Assembly: GCA_964471235.1 (NCBI GenBank)
Contig: CAYYGL010000247.1
Location: forward strand, 1 to 5,654
Origin: CAYYGL01 sp964471235
Lineage (GTDB): Bacteria; Calditrichota; Calditrichia; RBG-13-44-9; J075
Length of the DNA stretch: 5,654 nucleotides
Reading direction: 5' to 3'
Positions 1 to 5,049 of the stretch are shown here, piece after piece. The notes under the pieces were generated by a model. The model was not told the DNA's origin. It did not search any database and worked only from the letters and a program-made list of their open reading frames with translations. The first letter of the stretch is position 1. Every line of letters begins with the position of its first letter. The translations under genes were made by a program, and so were the position numbers.

Positions 1-41
1 TGAAAACGGCGCTGGAAAATTTCAAACCGGCAAAAAATTAA
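1..41 (+). CDS. 3' end of an unidentified gene (partial)
   Basis: The third reading frame is open from the window edge and reads KTALENFKPAKN before a TAA at 39-41. The peptide has a plausible amphipathic, lysine-rich composition for a protein C-terminus, and the position just before the converging mtgA gene is reasonable for a gene end. The second frame is also open (to a TGA at 50-52), so the frame choice is not certain. No family can be named from 12 residues. No hairpin-plus-T-run terminator is visible in the 33 bases between this stop and the mtgA stop. Confidence 0.3.
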   Translation, partial: KTALENFKPAKN

Positions 42-74
42 CCGAACCGTGAGTATTCAGTCAGAAATCGAAAC

Positions 75-848
75 TCAATCCGCACGGGTATAATAGCCGA
101 AAAAGTTCTCCAGATCGGCTTTTGCCTGATTGTATTGCGATTGATCAATAAAATTATACGTTCGCAGTCGCTGCAAAATGGTGTTGCTGCGCCATTTCAA
201 CGCATTTGATGGTTCAGTAGGACTCAACTGCAAAGGATTGGGGATAATGGCAGCCAGGCGTACCATCTCGCTCACCGTTAACCGGGAAGGTGTTTTATCA
301 AAATAATAGGAGGCGGCGCTGCGTATCCCGAAAATACCATCCCCAAATTCAATGCAATTTAAATATAATTCCAGAATTCGGCTTTTGGTAAGATGAGTTT
401 CCATTGCCCGGGCAATAAAAAATTCCTTTAGTTTCCGCAGTAAACTCTTTTGCGGAGAGAGATAAAGGTTCTTGGCGGTTTGCTGGGTGATGGTGCTGGC
501 GCCCCGTACAAACTTGTGCGCTTTCCAACTATCCCGAATTGCTTGACGTACCTCATGCCAATCTATTCCATGATGCACCCAAAAAGAAGCATCTTCGGAA
601 ACAATGATCGTACGCTGCAATAACCTGGGAATTTTTTTTAACGAAATCCAACGATGGCGCAGCCGGAACGTCTCTCCCCGACGTTCCGCCTCCCGCTTGC
701 GGTATTCGATAAATGCCGTTGTCGAGGGATTTTTCTTTTTCAACTCCCGTACATCCGGAGACGAGAAAAAGATGTATCCCACAACGATGCCCACCATGCA
801 AAAAATTGTTATCCATGTATAGACGATTGAACGAATTAAGCCGTTCAT
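75..848 (-). CDS. mtgA: Monofunctional biosynthetic peptidoglycan glycosyltransferase (MtgA)
   Basis: This 257-residue protein is a GT51-family glycosyltransferase that polymerises lipid II into glycan strands on the outer face of the inner membrane. A single hydrophobic segment at about residues 8-29 acts as an uncleaved N-terminal anchor. The GT51 motifs occur in order: SEDASF with catalytic Glu85, GASTITQQ at 116-123 followed by KNLYL, RKLKE ending in the second conserved Glu142, and ILELYLN at 158-164 followed by EFGDGIFG. The spacing between the two acidic residues (57) matches that known for GT51 enzymes. There is no transpeptidase domain, and the length is close to stand-alone MtgA (about 240 residues), not to bifunctional class A PBPs. 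The ATG at 848 is the only usable start, since upstream codons in frame contain no start; its Shine-Dalgarno is weak. It converges with the partial gene at 1-41 and stands alone on its strand. Confidence 0.95.
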   Translation of the reverse strand: MNGLIRSIVYTWITIFCMVGIVVGYIFFSSPDVRELKKKNPSTTAFIEYRKREAERRGETFRLRHRWISLKKIPRLLQRTIIVSEDASFWVHHGIDWHEVRQAIRDSWKAHKFVRGASTITQQTAKNLYLSPQKSLLRKLKEFFIARAMETHLTKSRILELYLNCIEFGDGIFGIRSAASYYFDKTPSRLTVSEMVRLAAIIPNPLQLSPTEPSNALKWRSNTILQRLRTYNFIDQSQYNQAKADLENFFGYYTRAD

Positions 849-943
849 GGTGATAAACCCGGGATTGGTGACAGAGAAATCCGTTTCCGATGATATCGTT
901 TACTTTTTTCGGAAAAGGTAACAGCTTGCTCAATACATCCCAA

Positions 944-987
944 TGGGATCCCGTTGGTATAACCATCCCACCCCGCCCCGGCGGGGC
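944..987. repeat. Nested hairpin and GC-rich inverted repeat upstream of mtgA
   Basis: TGGGA at 944-948 pairs with TCCCA at 966-970, enclosing TGGT-ATA-ACCA at 955-965. Directly beside it lies CCCCG (971-975) with CGGGG (982-986), which can alternatively fold as GCCCC (975-979) with GGGGC (983-987). The minus strand across 963-979 reads GGGGCGGGGTGGGATGG, four closely spaced G runs about 115-130 bases upstream of the mtgA start. It could be a regulatory structure, a remnant of a dispersed repeat, or chance. Function is unknown. Confidence 0.4.
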
Positions 988-1268
988 AAAGTCGCAAAAA
1001 AATTCAGAGACAATAGAAATAGAAGAACCCTTCAGTTGTCATGCCACAGAGATCACCGGGGGTATGAGAATATGAAAAAATTGTAACGACTCCGGTTGTT
1101 CTACCGCAACGAACAGATATTTATCTCTTTCCCGTAGCGGCCCGTTGCGCATCCGCTGCGATCATTGCGCTAAAGAAAAAGTTTTGATGACAAAAACTGA
1201 TTTCTACAGGAACTCTTTCTTATCTACGGCCGAAATAGCTACTATCTGAGTCGTTACAAAAATTTATC

Positions 1269-1287
1269 AAAAAAACGGGATAACCCG
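1269..1287 (-). terminator. Candidate rho-independent terminator after guaB-mce
   Basis: Read on the minus strand, CGGG-TTAT-CCCG is followed immediately by seven T residues. The stem has only four GC pairs, which is short, but the uninterrupted T run and the position about 100 bases after the mce stop fit a terminator for minus-strand transcription from guaB-mce. There is no plus-strand gene nearby for it to serve. Confidence 0.45.
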
Positions 1288-1390
1288 AAATTTTACAGAA
1301 GTTATTACGTTATTTCCGGCTTTTCCCTCGGAGATAGATGATCCAATGTTATTTATGCTACCCAGGGCATTCATCATCAACAATACATCA

Positions 1391-1807
1391 TCAATCTTCA
1401 TCCCCTGCCATATCCTGAGAAAGCTCCAATAGTACCCCGTTCATTCCTTTGGGATGTACAAAGGCGATCAACTTCCCCTCTGCACCGATTCTGGGTTCTT
1501 CATCAATCAGCCGCACCCCGGATTGCTTCATCCGGTGCAGCAGTGCCCGGATATCCGTTACATTGTATGCCACATGGTGCAGTCCTTCCCCCTTTTTATT
1601 TAAAAAACCGGAGATTGGTGAGTCGGCCGCGAGCGGTTCCAGGTATTCCACATTGGTTTCACCGATTTTAAATCCCACCACTTTCACCTTCTGATCAGGC
1701 ACTTCCTCTTCAAACACCGGCTGTAAGTCAAAAACCTCCCGGTACATTTTTTTAACCGATTCCAGGGAATGCACTGCCACACCAATATGATCAACCCGTT
1801 TCAACAT
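1391..1807 (-). CDS. mce: Methylmalonyl-CoA epimerase
   Basis: This 138-residue VOC-fold protein interconverts (S)- and (R)-methylmalonyl-CoA, linking propionyl-CoA carboxylation to methylmalonyl-CoA mutase and succinyl-CoA in the cytoplasm. It shows two beta-alpha-beta-beta-beta halves. The first opens with VDHIGVAV (His7) and carries NVEYLEPL (Glu54). The second opens with GEGLHHVAYNV (His78) and ends with GVLLELSQ (Glu128). By alignment with the Propionibacterium enzyme these four match the metal-ligand positions (His, Gln/Glu, His, Glu). Length is typical (about 130-150). The start ATG at 1807 follows AAAGGTG at 1814-1820 with good spacing. It lies 76 bases downstream of guaB on the same strand, so co-transcription is possible although the pathways are unrelated; no mutase or carboxylase gene is in view. 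Another VOC enzyme is possible but the epimerase signature is strong. Confidence 0.92.
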   Translation of the reverse strand: MLKRVDHIGVAVHSLESVKKMYREVFDLQPVFEEEVPDQKVKVVGFKIGETNVEYLEPLAADSPISGFLNKKGEGLHHVAYNVTDIRALLHRMKQSGVRLIDEEPRIGAEGKLIAFVHPKGMNGVLLELSQDMAGDED

Positions 1808-1813
1808 TGCTCA

Positions 1814-1820
1814 CACCTTT
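1814..1820 (-). promoter_or_regulatory. Ribosome binding site of mce
   Basis: AAAGGTG on the minus strand lies 6 bases before the mce ATG. It supports independent translation of mce in a guaB-mce transcript. Confidence 0.7.
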
Positions 1821-1835
1821 TTATTACCAAATATA

Positions 1836-1864
1836 TGTTCGAGCGAATTCGTGTTCATTCGTGG
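1836..1864. repeat. Short intergenic repeat, copy 1 (guaB-mce gap)
   Basis: TGTTCGAGCGAATTC at 1836-1850 recurs with one mismatch (C to T) at 3495-3509, upstream of guaB. It runs on into ATTCGTG-TTC-ATTCGTG, a direct repeat with a period of 10 bases (1847-1853 and 1857-1863). Both copies are in non-coding DNA and in the same orientation, suggesting a small dispersed intergenic element. Two copies in this window are all that can be seen. Confidence 0.45.
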
Positions 1865-1883
1865 ATGGGAATTACCTGCCCGG

Positions 1884-3344
1884 TTACCGTAATTTATAAT
1901 TTGGAGATTCCTGGGTGATTTCCACGTCATGGGGATGGCTTTCCCGCATCCCGGCAGCGGTTATTTTGATAAAGCGGGCATGCTTCTGTAATTCCGGGAT
2001 GGTCTTGCAGCCGGTGTAGCCCATGGCGGATCGCAGCCCGCCCATCATCTGGTAAATGGTATCTTTAACCGGACCACTGAACGGCACCCGCCCTTCAATC
2101 CCTTCCGGAACCAGCTTCTCGGCATCTTCCACCTCTTCCTGGAAATACCGGTCTTTGCTGCCCTTTTTCATTGCTCCGATGGAGCCCATTCCCCGCACCT
2201 GTTTGTAACGCCTGCCATCCAGTAAAATTGTATCCCCGGGGCTTTCGGCAGCCCCGGCAAACAAACTACCCACCATCACACAATCCGCTCCGGCAACAAT
2301 CGCCTTGGCAATATCCCCGGTATGTTTGATGCCGCCGTCGGCTATCAACGGAACGTTCGCATCGCGAGCTGCCCTTATGGTTTCCATAATTGCTGAAATT
2401 TGCGGTACACCCACGCCGGTAACCACCCGGGTCGTACAAATAGACCCGGGTCCAATTCCGACTTTTATGGCATCCACCCCGGCATTTATCAAATCTTTGG
2501 CAGCTTCATAGGTAGCAATATTCCCGGCAATCAACTCCACTCCCGGAAATTGGTTTTTAAATGCCCGAATCGTTTCCAGCACCCCCCGGGAATGCCCGTG
2601 GGCAGTATCAATCACAATCACATCCACTCCTCGCTCAATCAACCGGGCAGCCCGCTCCAGACCGTCATCCCCCACCCCGATAGCGGCTCCCACCCGCAGC
2701 CGCCCCAGATCATCTTTGCAGGCATTGGGGTAATCCTTCTTCTTCTGAATATCTTTTACAGTTATCAATCCCCGGAGATTATTCTCCTGATCCACTATCA
2801 ACAGCTTTTCTATACGATGTTGTTGCAGAATGGCTTTTGCCTCTTCCAGGGTAGTGCCTTCCGGAGCGGTAATCAGATTGTCACGCGTCATTCGATTGGC
2901 GATGGGCTGGTCCAAATTTTCTTCAAATCGTAAATCGCGGTTGGTAATAATGCCCACCAGTTTCGTTCCCTCCACGATGGGAATCCCGGAAATCCGGTAA
3001 GTTTCCATCATTTTCAGGGCATCCCGAATCGGATGCTGGGCTGTCAGGGTAATCGGATCGACAATCATCCCGCTCTCGGAGCGTTTCACCCGGTCTATCT
3101 GCACCGCCTGTTCTTCCGGGGTTAAATTTTTGTGGATGATACCGATTCCGCCCTCCCGAGCCACGGCTATTGCCATCTCCGCTTCGGTAACGGTGTCCAT
3201 TGCGGCGGATATCAGAGGGATGTTCAGAGAGATATTCCGGGTCAATCGGGTGTGAAGATCGGCATCCCGGGGAAGCACCGTCGATTTGGCTGGCATTAAC
3301 AACACATCATCGAAGGTCAACCCTTCATATATAACTTTATTCAT
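1884..3344 (-). CDS. guaB: Inosine-5'-monophosphate dehydrogenase
   Basis: This 486-residue protein is the NAD-dependent enzyme that oxidises IMP to XMP, the committed step of GMP synthesis in the cytoplasm, normally as a tetramer. The (beta/alpha)8 barrel begins with TFDDVLLMPA (10-19) and is interrupted by two CBS domains at about 95-145 and 152-204, which in this family bind nucleotides and modulate activity. Catalytic features are intact: DTAHGH at 246-251 (NAD side), the potassium/active-site loop GIGPGSICTTR with nucleophile Cys303, ADGGIK with Asp336 (IMP), GGLRSAMGYTG at 435-445, and the flap dyad Arg399-Tyr400 in KDRYFQ. Length matches E. coli GuaB (488). The ATG at 3344 follows a strong GGAGGT. 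It reads away from the zinc-ribbon/TPR gene and is followed by mce; guaA is not adjacent. It ends in TAA, which supports the standard code. Confidence 0.98.
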   Translation of the reverse strand: MNKVIYEGLTFDDVLLMPAKSTVLPRDADLHTRLTRNISLNIPLISAAMDTVTEAEMAIAVAREGGIGIIHKNLTPEEQAVQIDRVKRSESGMIVDPITLTAQHPIRDALKMMETYRISGIPIVEGTKLVGIITNRDLRFEENLDQPIANRMTRDNLITAPEGTTLEEAKAILQQHRIEKLLIVDQENNLRGLITVKDIQKKKDYPNACKDDLGRLRVGAAIGVGDDGLERAARLIERGVDVIVIDTAHGHSRGVLETIRAFKNQFPGVELIAGNIATYEAAKDLINAGVDAIKVGIGPGSICTTRVVTGVGVPQISAIMETIRAARDANVPLIADGGIKHTGDIAKAIVAGADCVMVGSLFAGAAESPGDTILLDGRRYKQVRGMGSIGAMKKGSKDRYFQEEVEDAEKLVPEGIEGRVPFSGPVKDTIYQMMGGLRSAMGYTGCKTIPELQKHARFIKITAAGMRESHPHDVEITQESPNYKLR

Positions 3345-3355
3345 ACATTACCTCC
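3345..3355 (-). promoter_or_regulatory. Ribosome binding site of guaB with overlapping mini-frame
   Basis: GGAGGT on the minus strand (3350-3355) sits 5 bases before the guaB ATG. A second ATG at 3348-3346, out of frame, gives ATG-TAT-GAA-TAA and overlaps the guaB start. With its start so close to the Shine-Dalgarno it is probably not used, but it could compete for initiation. Confidence 0.7.
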
Positions 3356-3360
3356 ATTCC

Positions 3361-3389
3361 ATTATAAAAATTTAATGCCCTTAATGCCA
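3361..3389 (-). promoter_or_regulatory. 9-base tandem repeat beside a TATAAT box upstream of guaB
   Basis: On the minus strand TGGCATTAA (3389-3381) is followed directly by GGGCATTAA (3380-3372), 8 of 9 bases identical, then by a perfect TATAAT (3366-3361). If TATAAT is the -10 box, the repeat covers the -35 position like an operator, but the leader would be only about 10 bases and no good -35 is seen. The site could equally be a regulator half-site pair in a longer leader. Confidence 0.3.
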
Positions 3390-3408
3390 TTCACAAAAAA
3401 GAAATTGA

Positions 3409-3437
3409 AATATTCTATTTTTTTGAAAAAGTGGCAA
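3409..3437 (-). promoter_or_regulatory. Candidate guaB promoter
   Basis: On the minus strand TTGCCA (3437-3432) is 17 bases from AATATT (3414-3409), giving 5/6 and 4/6 matches to sigma-70 boxes, with an A/T-rich spacer. It would give a leader of roughly 55-60 bases containing the 9-base tandem repeat. The surrounding DNA is so AT-rich that chance matches are likely. Confidence 0.28.
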
Positions 3438-3494
3438 CCGGGAACTTTGAAGGCTGAACCTTCCTGCTTTTTTCATTGCTGTTTTTTTTAGTTT

Positions 3495-3547
3495 TGTTCG
3501 AGTGAATTCATTGATTATATTTTCATTGCCTTCTAAAAATTCGTGTT
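3495..3547. repeat. Short intergenic repeat, copy 2 (interrupted)
   Basis: TGTTCGAGTGAATTC (3495-3509) matches copy 1 at 1836-1850 in 14 of 15 bases. In copy 1 the next bases are GTGTT. Here GTGTT appears only after 33 further bases (3510-3542), and AATTC is present at both edges (3505-3509 and 3538-3542). Removing the 33 bases restores the 20-base match to copy 1 with one mismatch, as if a short segment had been inserted with a 5-base duplication or copy 1 had lost it by recombination between the AATTC copies. Confidence 0.4.
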
Positions 3548-3568
3548 AACATCAAATAAATCTTAGAA

Positions 3569-3596
3569 TTGTCGATGTTTACCCGATTAATAAATT
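3569..3596 (+). promoter_or_regulatory. Weak candidate promoter for the zinc-ribbon/TPR gene
   Basis: TTGTCG (3569-3574) and TAAATT (3591-3596) are separated by 16 bases, each matching 4 of 6 sigma-70 consensus positions. Transcription would start near 3603, at the base of the long hairpin at 3601-3629, giving a structured leader of about 280 bases. This is a low-confidence pattern match. Confidence 0.2.
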
Positions 3597-3600
3597 TGCC

Positions 3601-3629
3601 CTTGGTCCTGATTTTAACCCAGGGTCAAG
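3601..3629 (+). repeat. 10-pair inverted repeat in the putative leader
   Basis: CTTGGTCCTG (3601-3610) can pair with CAGGGTCAAG (3620-3629) around a 9-base loop. The two non-Watson-Crick positions are both G-U on the plus strand but A-C on the minus strand, so the fold favours plus-strand RNA. No T run follows, so it is not a standard terminator. It lies about 250 bases before the zinc-ribbon/TPR start. Confidence 0.45.
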
Positions 3630-3788
3630 TAGTGGTTATCGAGGTCAAAATAACGTTTGAAAACTTAACGCTGCATCTGCCTACTTATGGCAGGTGGAAA
3701 TATCAGGTGCTCTAAAAATTATTGGAGACGGGAAGGGAATACGGAACGAATCTGGTAGATAAAAATGTGACCCCGAACCCCCCTTCCC

Positions 3789-3809
3789 TGCCGAAAGGCA
3801 TATTGCCTT
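3789..3809 (+). promoter_or_regulatory. Two mutually exclusive hairpins upstream of the zinc-ribbon/TPR gene
   Basis: TGCC-GAAA-GGCA (3789-3800) forms a stem closed by a GNRA tetraloop. The same GGCA, as AAGGCA (3795-3800), can instead pair with TGCCTT (3804-3809) around TAT. Two TGCC copies therefore compete for one GGCA, about 75 bases before the gene start. I recognise no riboswitch family; the arrangement may be chance. Confidence 0.3.
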
Positions 3810-3871
3810 CAAAACTTATACTACCCCGAGGGACGACTATTTTTTGTTTTTGATAAATAAGTGGTAAAACC

Positions 3872-3876
3872 GGGAG
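3872..3876 (+). promoter_or_regulatory. Ribosome binding site of the zinc-ribbon/TPR gene
   Basis: GGGAG lies 6 bases before the ATG at 3883 and supports that start. The start also places the first CPKC of the zinc ribbon at residues 3-6. Confidence 0.65.
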
Positions 3877-3882
3877 TATCTC

Positions 3883-4812
3883 ATGTTGTGCCCAAAATGC
3901 GGTGCCATCAATTTGGATGAGAGATGGCGCTGTTGGAGTTGTCAGGCGGAGTTGCAAAACAATGCTTCTTCTTCCAAAGGAAACAAGTCGTCAGGTGAAC
4001 CACACATGCCTAATGAACCGTTACAAATACCGGATGAGCCATCCCGATTTCTCTTTGACGATTCCCCCCCTACCCCGCCAAACCAGAAAGAGAAACCAAA
4101 AAACTCCTTCACTTTACAGGATTTAATTGAAAAAAATTTACAGAACAACATCCCCGATAATCATAAAGACGTCGAGGCTGATCGATTTTCTATAGGATTT
4201 CGTACAAATCACGATCCTGGTAATTACCGTAAAAACTGGAGGAGGATTTTCCTCGCAGGATTCATACTTCTGGTGATAGTATTGGTTGTTTTTCTCACGC
4301 TTAATCGGGCGACAAAGTCATCGGCAACCGAATTATACTCCAGGGCGGAAGAGGCTTTGACTTTCAGTAAATATCAGAAAGCCACCGAATTATATGAAAA
4401 GTTAATCCACCAGTATCCCGGGGATGTATTGACACCAGTTGCCCGGAAGCGATTGAAGGAAATACAGGATGACCTTGCCTTTTTGGAAACCCACGGAGTC
4501 ACCAGATCTGAGTATATCCAACAATTGCTGGGGAAAGCGGAGCGGGCGTTTCAACGACAGCGTTTCACGGTCCCTCCGAAAGATAATGTGCTGTACTATA
4601 CCCGGGAAATTTTACATTTTGACCCGGCAAATTCCCGGGCACTGGAACTACAAGCGTCAATGATCCAGTATTACGAGAACAAAGCAGCAGAAGCCCTGAA
4701 AAAACGTCGCTATCGAACTGCCAGGCGATTTTACCAACGAATTCTGCTAATAAATCCCAACGATACCCAGACTCAAGCGAAACTCGCCCGCCTGCAAAAA
4801 CGTTTTCCCTGA
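3883..4812 (+). CDS. Zinc-ribbon, single-pass membrane protein with TPR-like repeats
   Basis: This 309-residue protein has a clear four-part layout. Residues 3-20 form a zinc ribbon, CPKC followed after ten residues by CWSC (Cys3, Cys6, Cys17, Cys20). Residues about 25-115 are polar, Pro/Ser/Asn-rich and probably disordered. A hydrophobic helix at about 122-140 follows the basic patch RKNWRR, predicting a cytoplasmic N-terminus and an extracytoplasmic C-terminus. The rest is helical with TPR-like repeats: about 148-180 (ALTFSKYQKATELYEKLI), a divergent one at about 214-252, and about 266-299 (ALKKRRYRTARRFYQRILLINP). The role is unknown. Known TPR proteins of this layout act as envelope scaffolds, so an assembly or sensing role is inference. 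It is followed on the same strand by a secreted VIT-domain gene, 237 bases away. No enzyme motif is visible. Confidence is high that it is a gene, low on function. Confidence 0.9.
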   Translation: MLCPKCGAINLDERWRCWSCQAELQNNASSSKGNKSSGEPHMPNEPLQIPDEPSRFLFDDSPPTPPNQKEKPKNSFTLQDLIEKNLQNNIPDNHKDVEADRFSIGFRTNHDPGNYRKNWRRIFLAGFILLVIVLVVFLTLNRATKSSATELYSRAEEALTFSKYQKATELYEKLIHQYPGDVLTPVARKRLKEIQDDLAFLETHGVTRSEYIQQLLGKAERAFQRQRFTVPPKDNVLYYTREILHFDPANSRALELQASMIQYYENKAAEALKKRRYRTARRFYQRILLINPNDTQTQAKLARLQKRFP

Positions 4813-4848
4813 GCATCGACCATCTTCCCATCATTTATACGAAACTCC

Positions 4849-4904
4849 CCTCCTTTGCTCTCGTTAATTAAATGTCTTATGCATAAGGAGAGCGATACCG
4901 GAGG
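4849..4904 (+). promoter_or_regulatory. Palindrome-rich upstream region of the VIT gene
   Basis: CTTATGCATAAG (4876-4887) is a perfect 12-base palindrome and TTAATTAA (4864-4871) a perfect 8-base one. They lie inside an outer stem of GCTCTC (4857-4862) with GAGAGC (4888-4893), which is further closed by CCTCC (4849-4853) with GGAGG (4900-4904). The 12-base palindrome could be a dimeric regulator site. The outer fold could act in RNA, sequestering a GGAGG, although no good start lies at the right distance from it. There is no T run, so it is not a typical terminator for the gene ending at 4812. Confidence 0.4.
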
Positions 4905-5039
4905 AATAGTTTGGAAGGGGTAAGCAATGGGGGAAGGGAATGGTAGGGATGGTCTATCAGGGAGAAGTATGCTTTCCACCAATCACCTCAACGGTCGAAA
5001 AGAAACAACAATTCCACACCACCGGGATAAAAAAAGTGT

Positions 5040-5043
5040 GGAG
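5040..5043 (+). promoter_or_regulatory. Ribosome binding site that sets the VIT gene start
   Basis: GGAG followed by six A residues precedes the ATG at 5050. This start puts a normal signal peptide at the very N-terminus, whereas the upstream ATG at 4927 (preceded by GGAAGGGG) would add 41 polar residues ahead of it. Confidence 0.7.
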
Positions 5044-5049
5044 AAAAAA

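Larger units (their letters stand above)
849..1390. other. Gene-free gap between mtgA and mce
   Basis: I find no convincing gene here. An open frame at 890-1075 (plus) has odd composition (MISFTFFGKGNSLLNTS...) and no Shine-Dalgarno. A frame open from 1076 to 1249 (plus) has no start before the ATG at 1187, which leaves only 20 codons. The visible contents are a nested hairpin at 944-970, a GC-rich inverted repeat at 971-987, a likely minus-strand terminator at 1269-1287, and a 9-base direct repeat (CATCATCAA) at 1372-1380 and 1386-1394 spanning the end of mce. No clear mtgA promoter with both boxes could be picked out. The stretch may be decayed sequence plus mtgA upstream control. Confidence 0.5.
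3345..3882. other. Gap between guaB and the zinc-ribbon/TPR gene
   Basis: This 538-base spacer lies between diverging genes and has no believable coding frame; the minus-strand frame at 3712-3957 runs into the start of the plus-strand gene and has no recognisable content. The guaB half is AT-rich with promoter-like boxes and a tandem repeat. The middle contains the second copy of the intergenic repeat and a small hairpin, GAAGG-CTGAA-CCTTC (3449-3463), followed after four bases by six T. The right half holds inverted repeats at 3601-3629, 3677-3693 (CTGCC/GGCAG) and 3789-3809, all upstream of the plus-strand gene and possibly in its leader. Confidence 0.55.

Noticed and set aside
553..966. 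Minus-strand open frame of 137 codons overlapping mtgA
   Set aside because: It lies in another frame over the 5' half of the clearly conserved mtgA gene, is rich in His/Cys/Arg, and shows no family motif.
890..1075. Plus-strand open frame of 61 codons in the mtgA-mce gap
   Set aside because: No Shine-Dalgarno, no domain, and its middle is the GC-rich hairpin, which explains the Pro/Gly run.
1076..1249. Open frame with a CDHC-like motif (RIRCDHCAKEK)
   Set aside because: It has no start codon before 1187, leaving 20 codons; a two-cysteine motif alone is not evidence of a gene.
2400..2933. Plus-strand open frame of 177 codons opposite guaB
   Set aside because: Fully antisense to the conserved catalytic and CBS parts of guaB; composition is that of a mirrored coding strand.
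3569..3882. A known riboswitch class upstream of the zinc-ribbon/TPR gene
   Set aside because: A GNRA tetraloop and stems are present, but the conserved cores of classes I can recall, such as cyclic-di-GMP, TPP or cobalamin, are not seen.
3712..3957. Minus-strand open frame of 81 codons overlapping the zinc-ribbon gene start
   Set aside because: It crosses the ribosome binding site and zinc ribbon of a well-supported gene and has no recognisable features.
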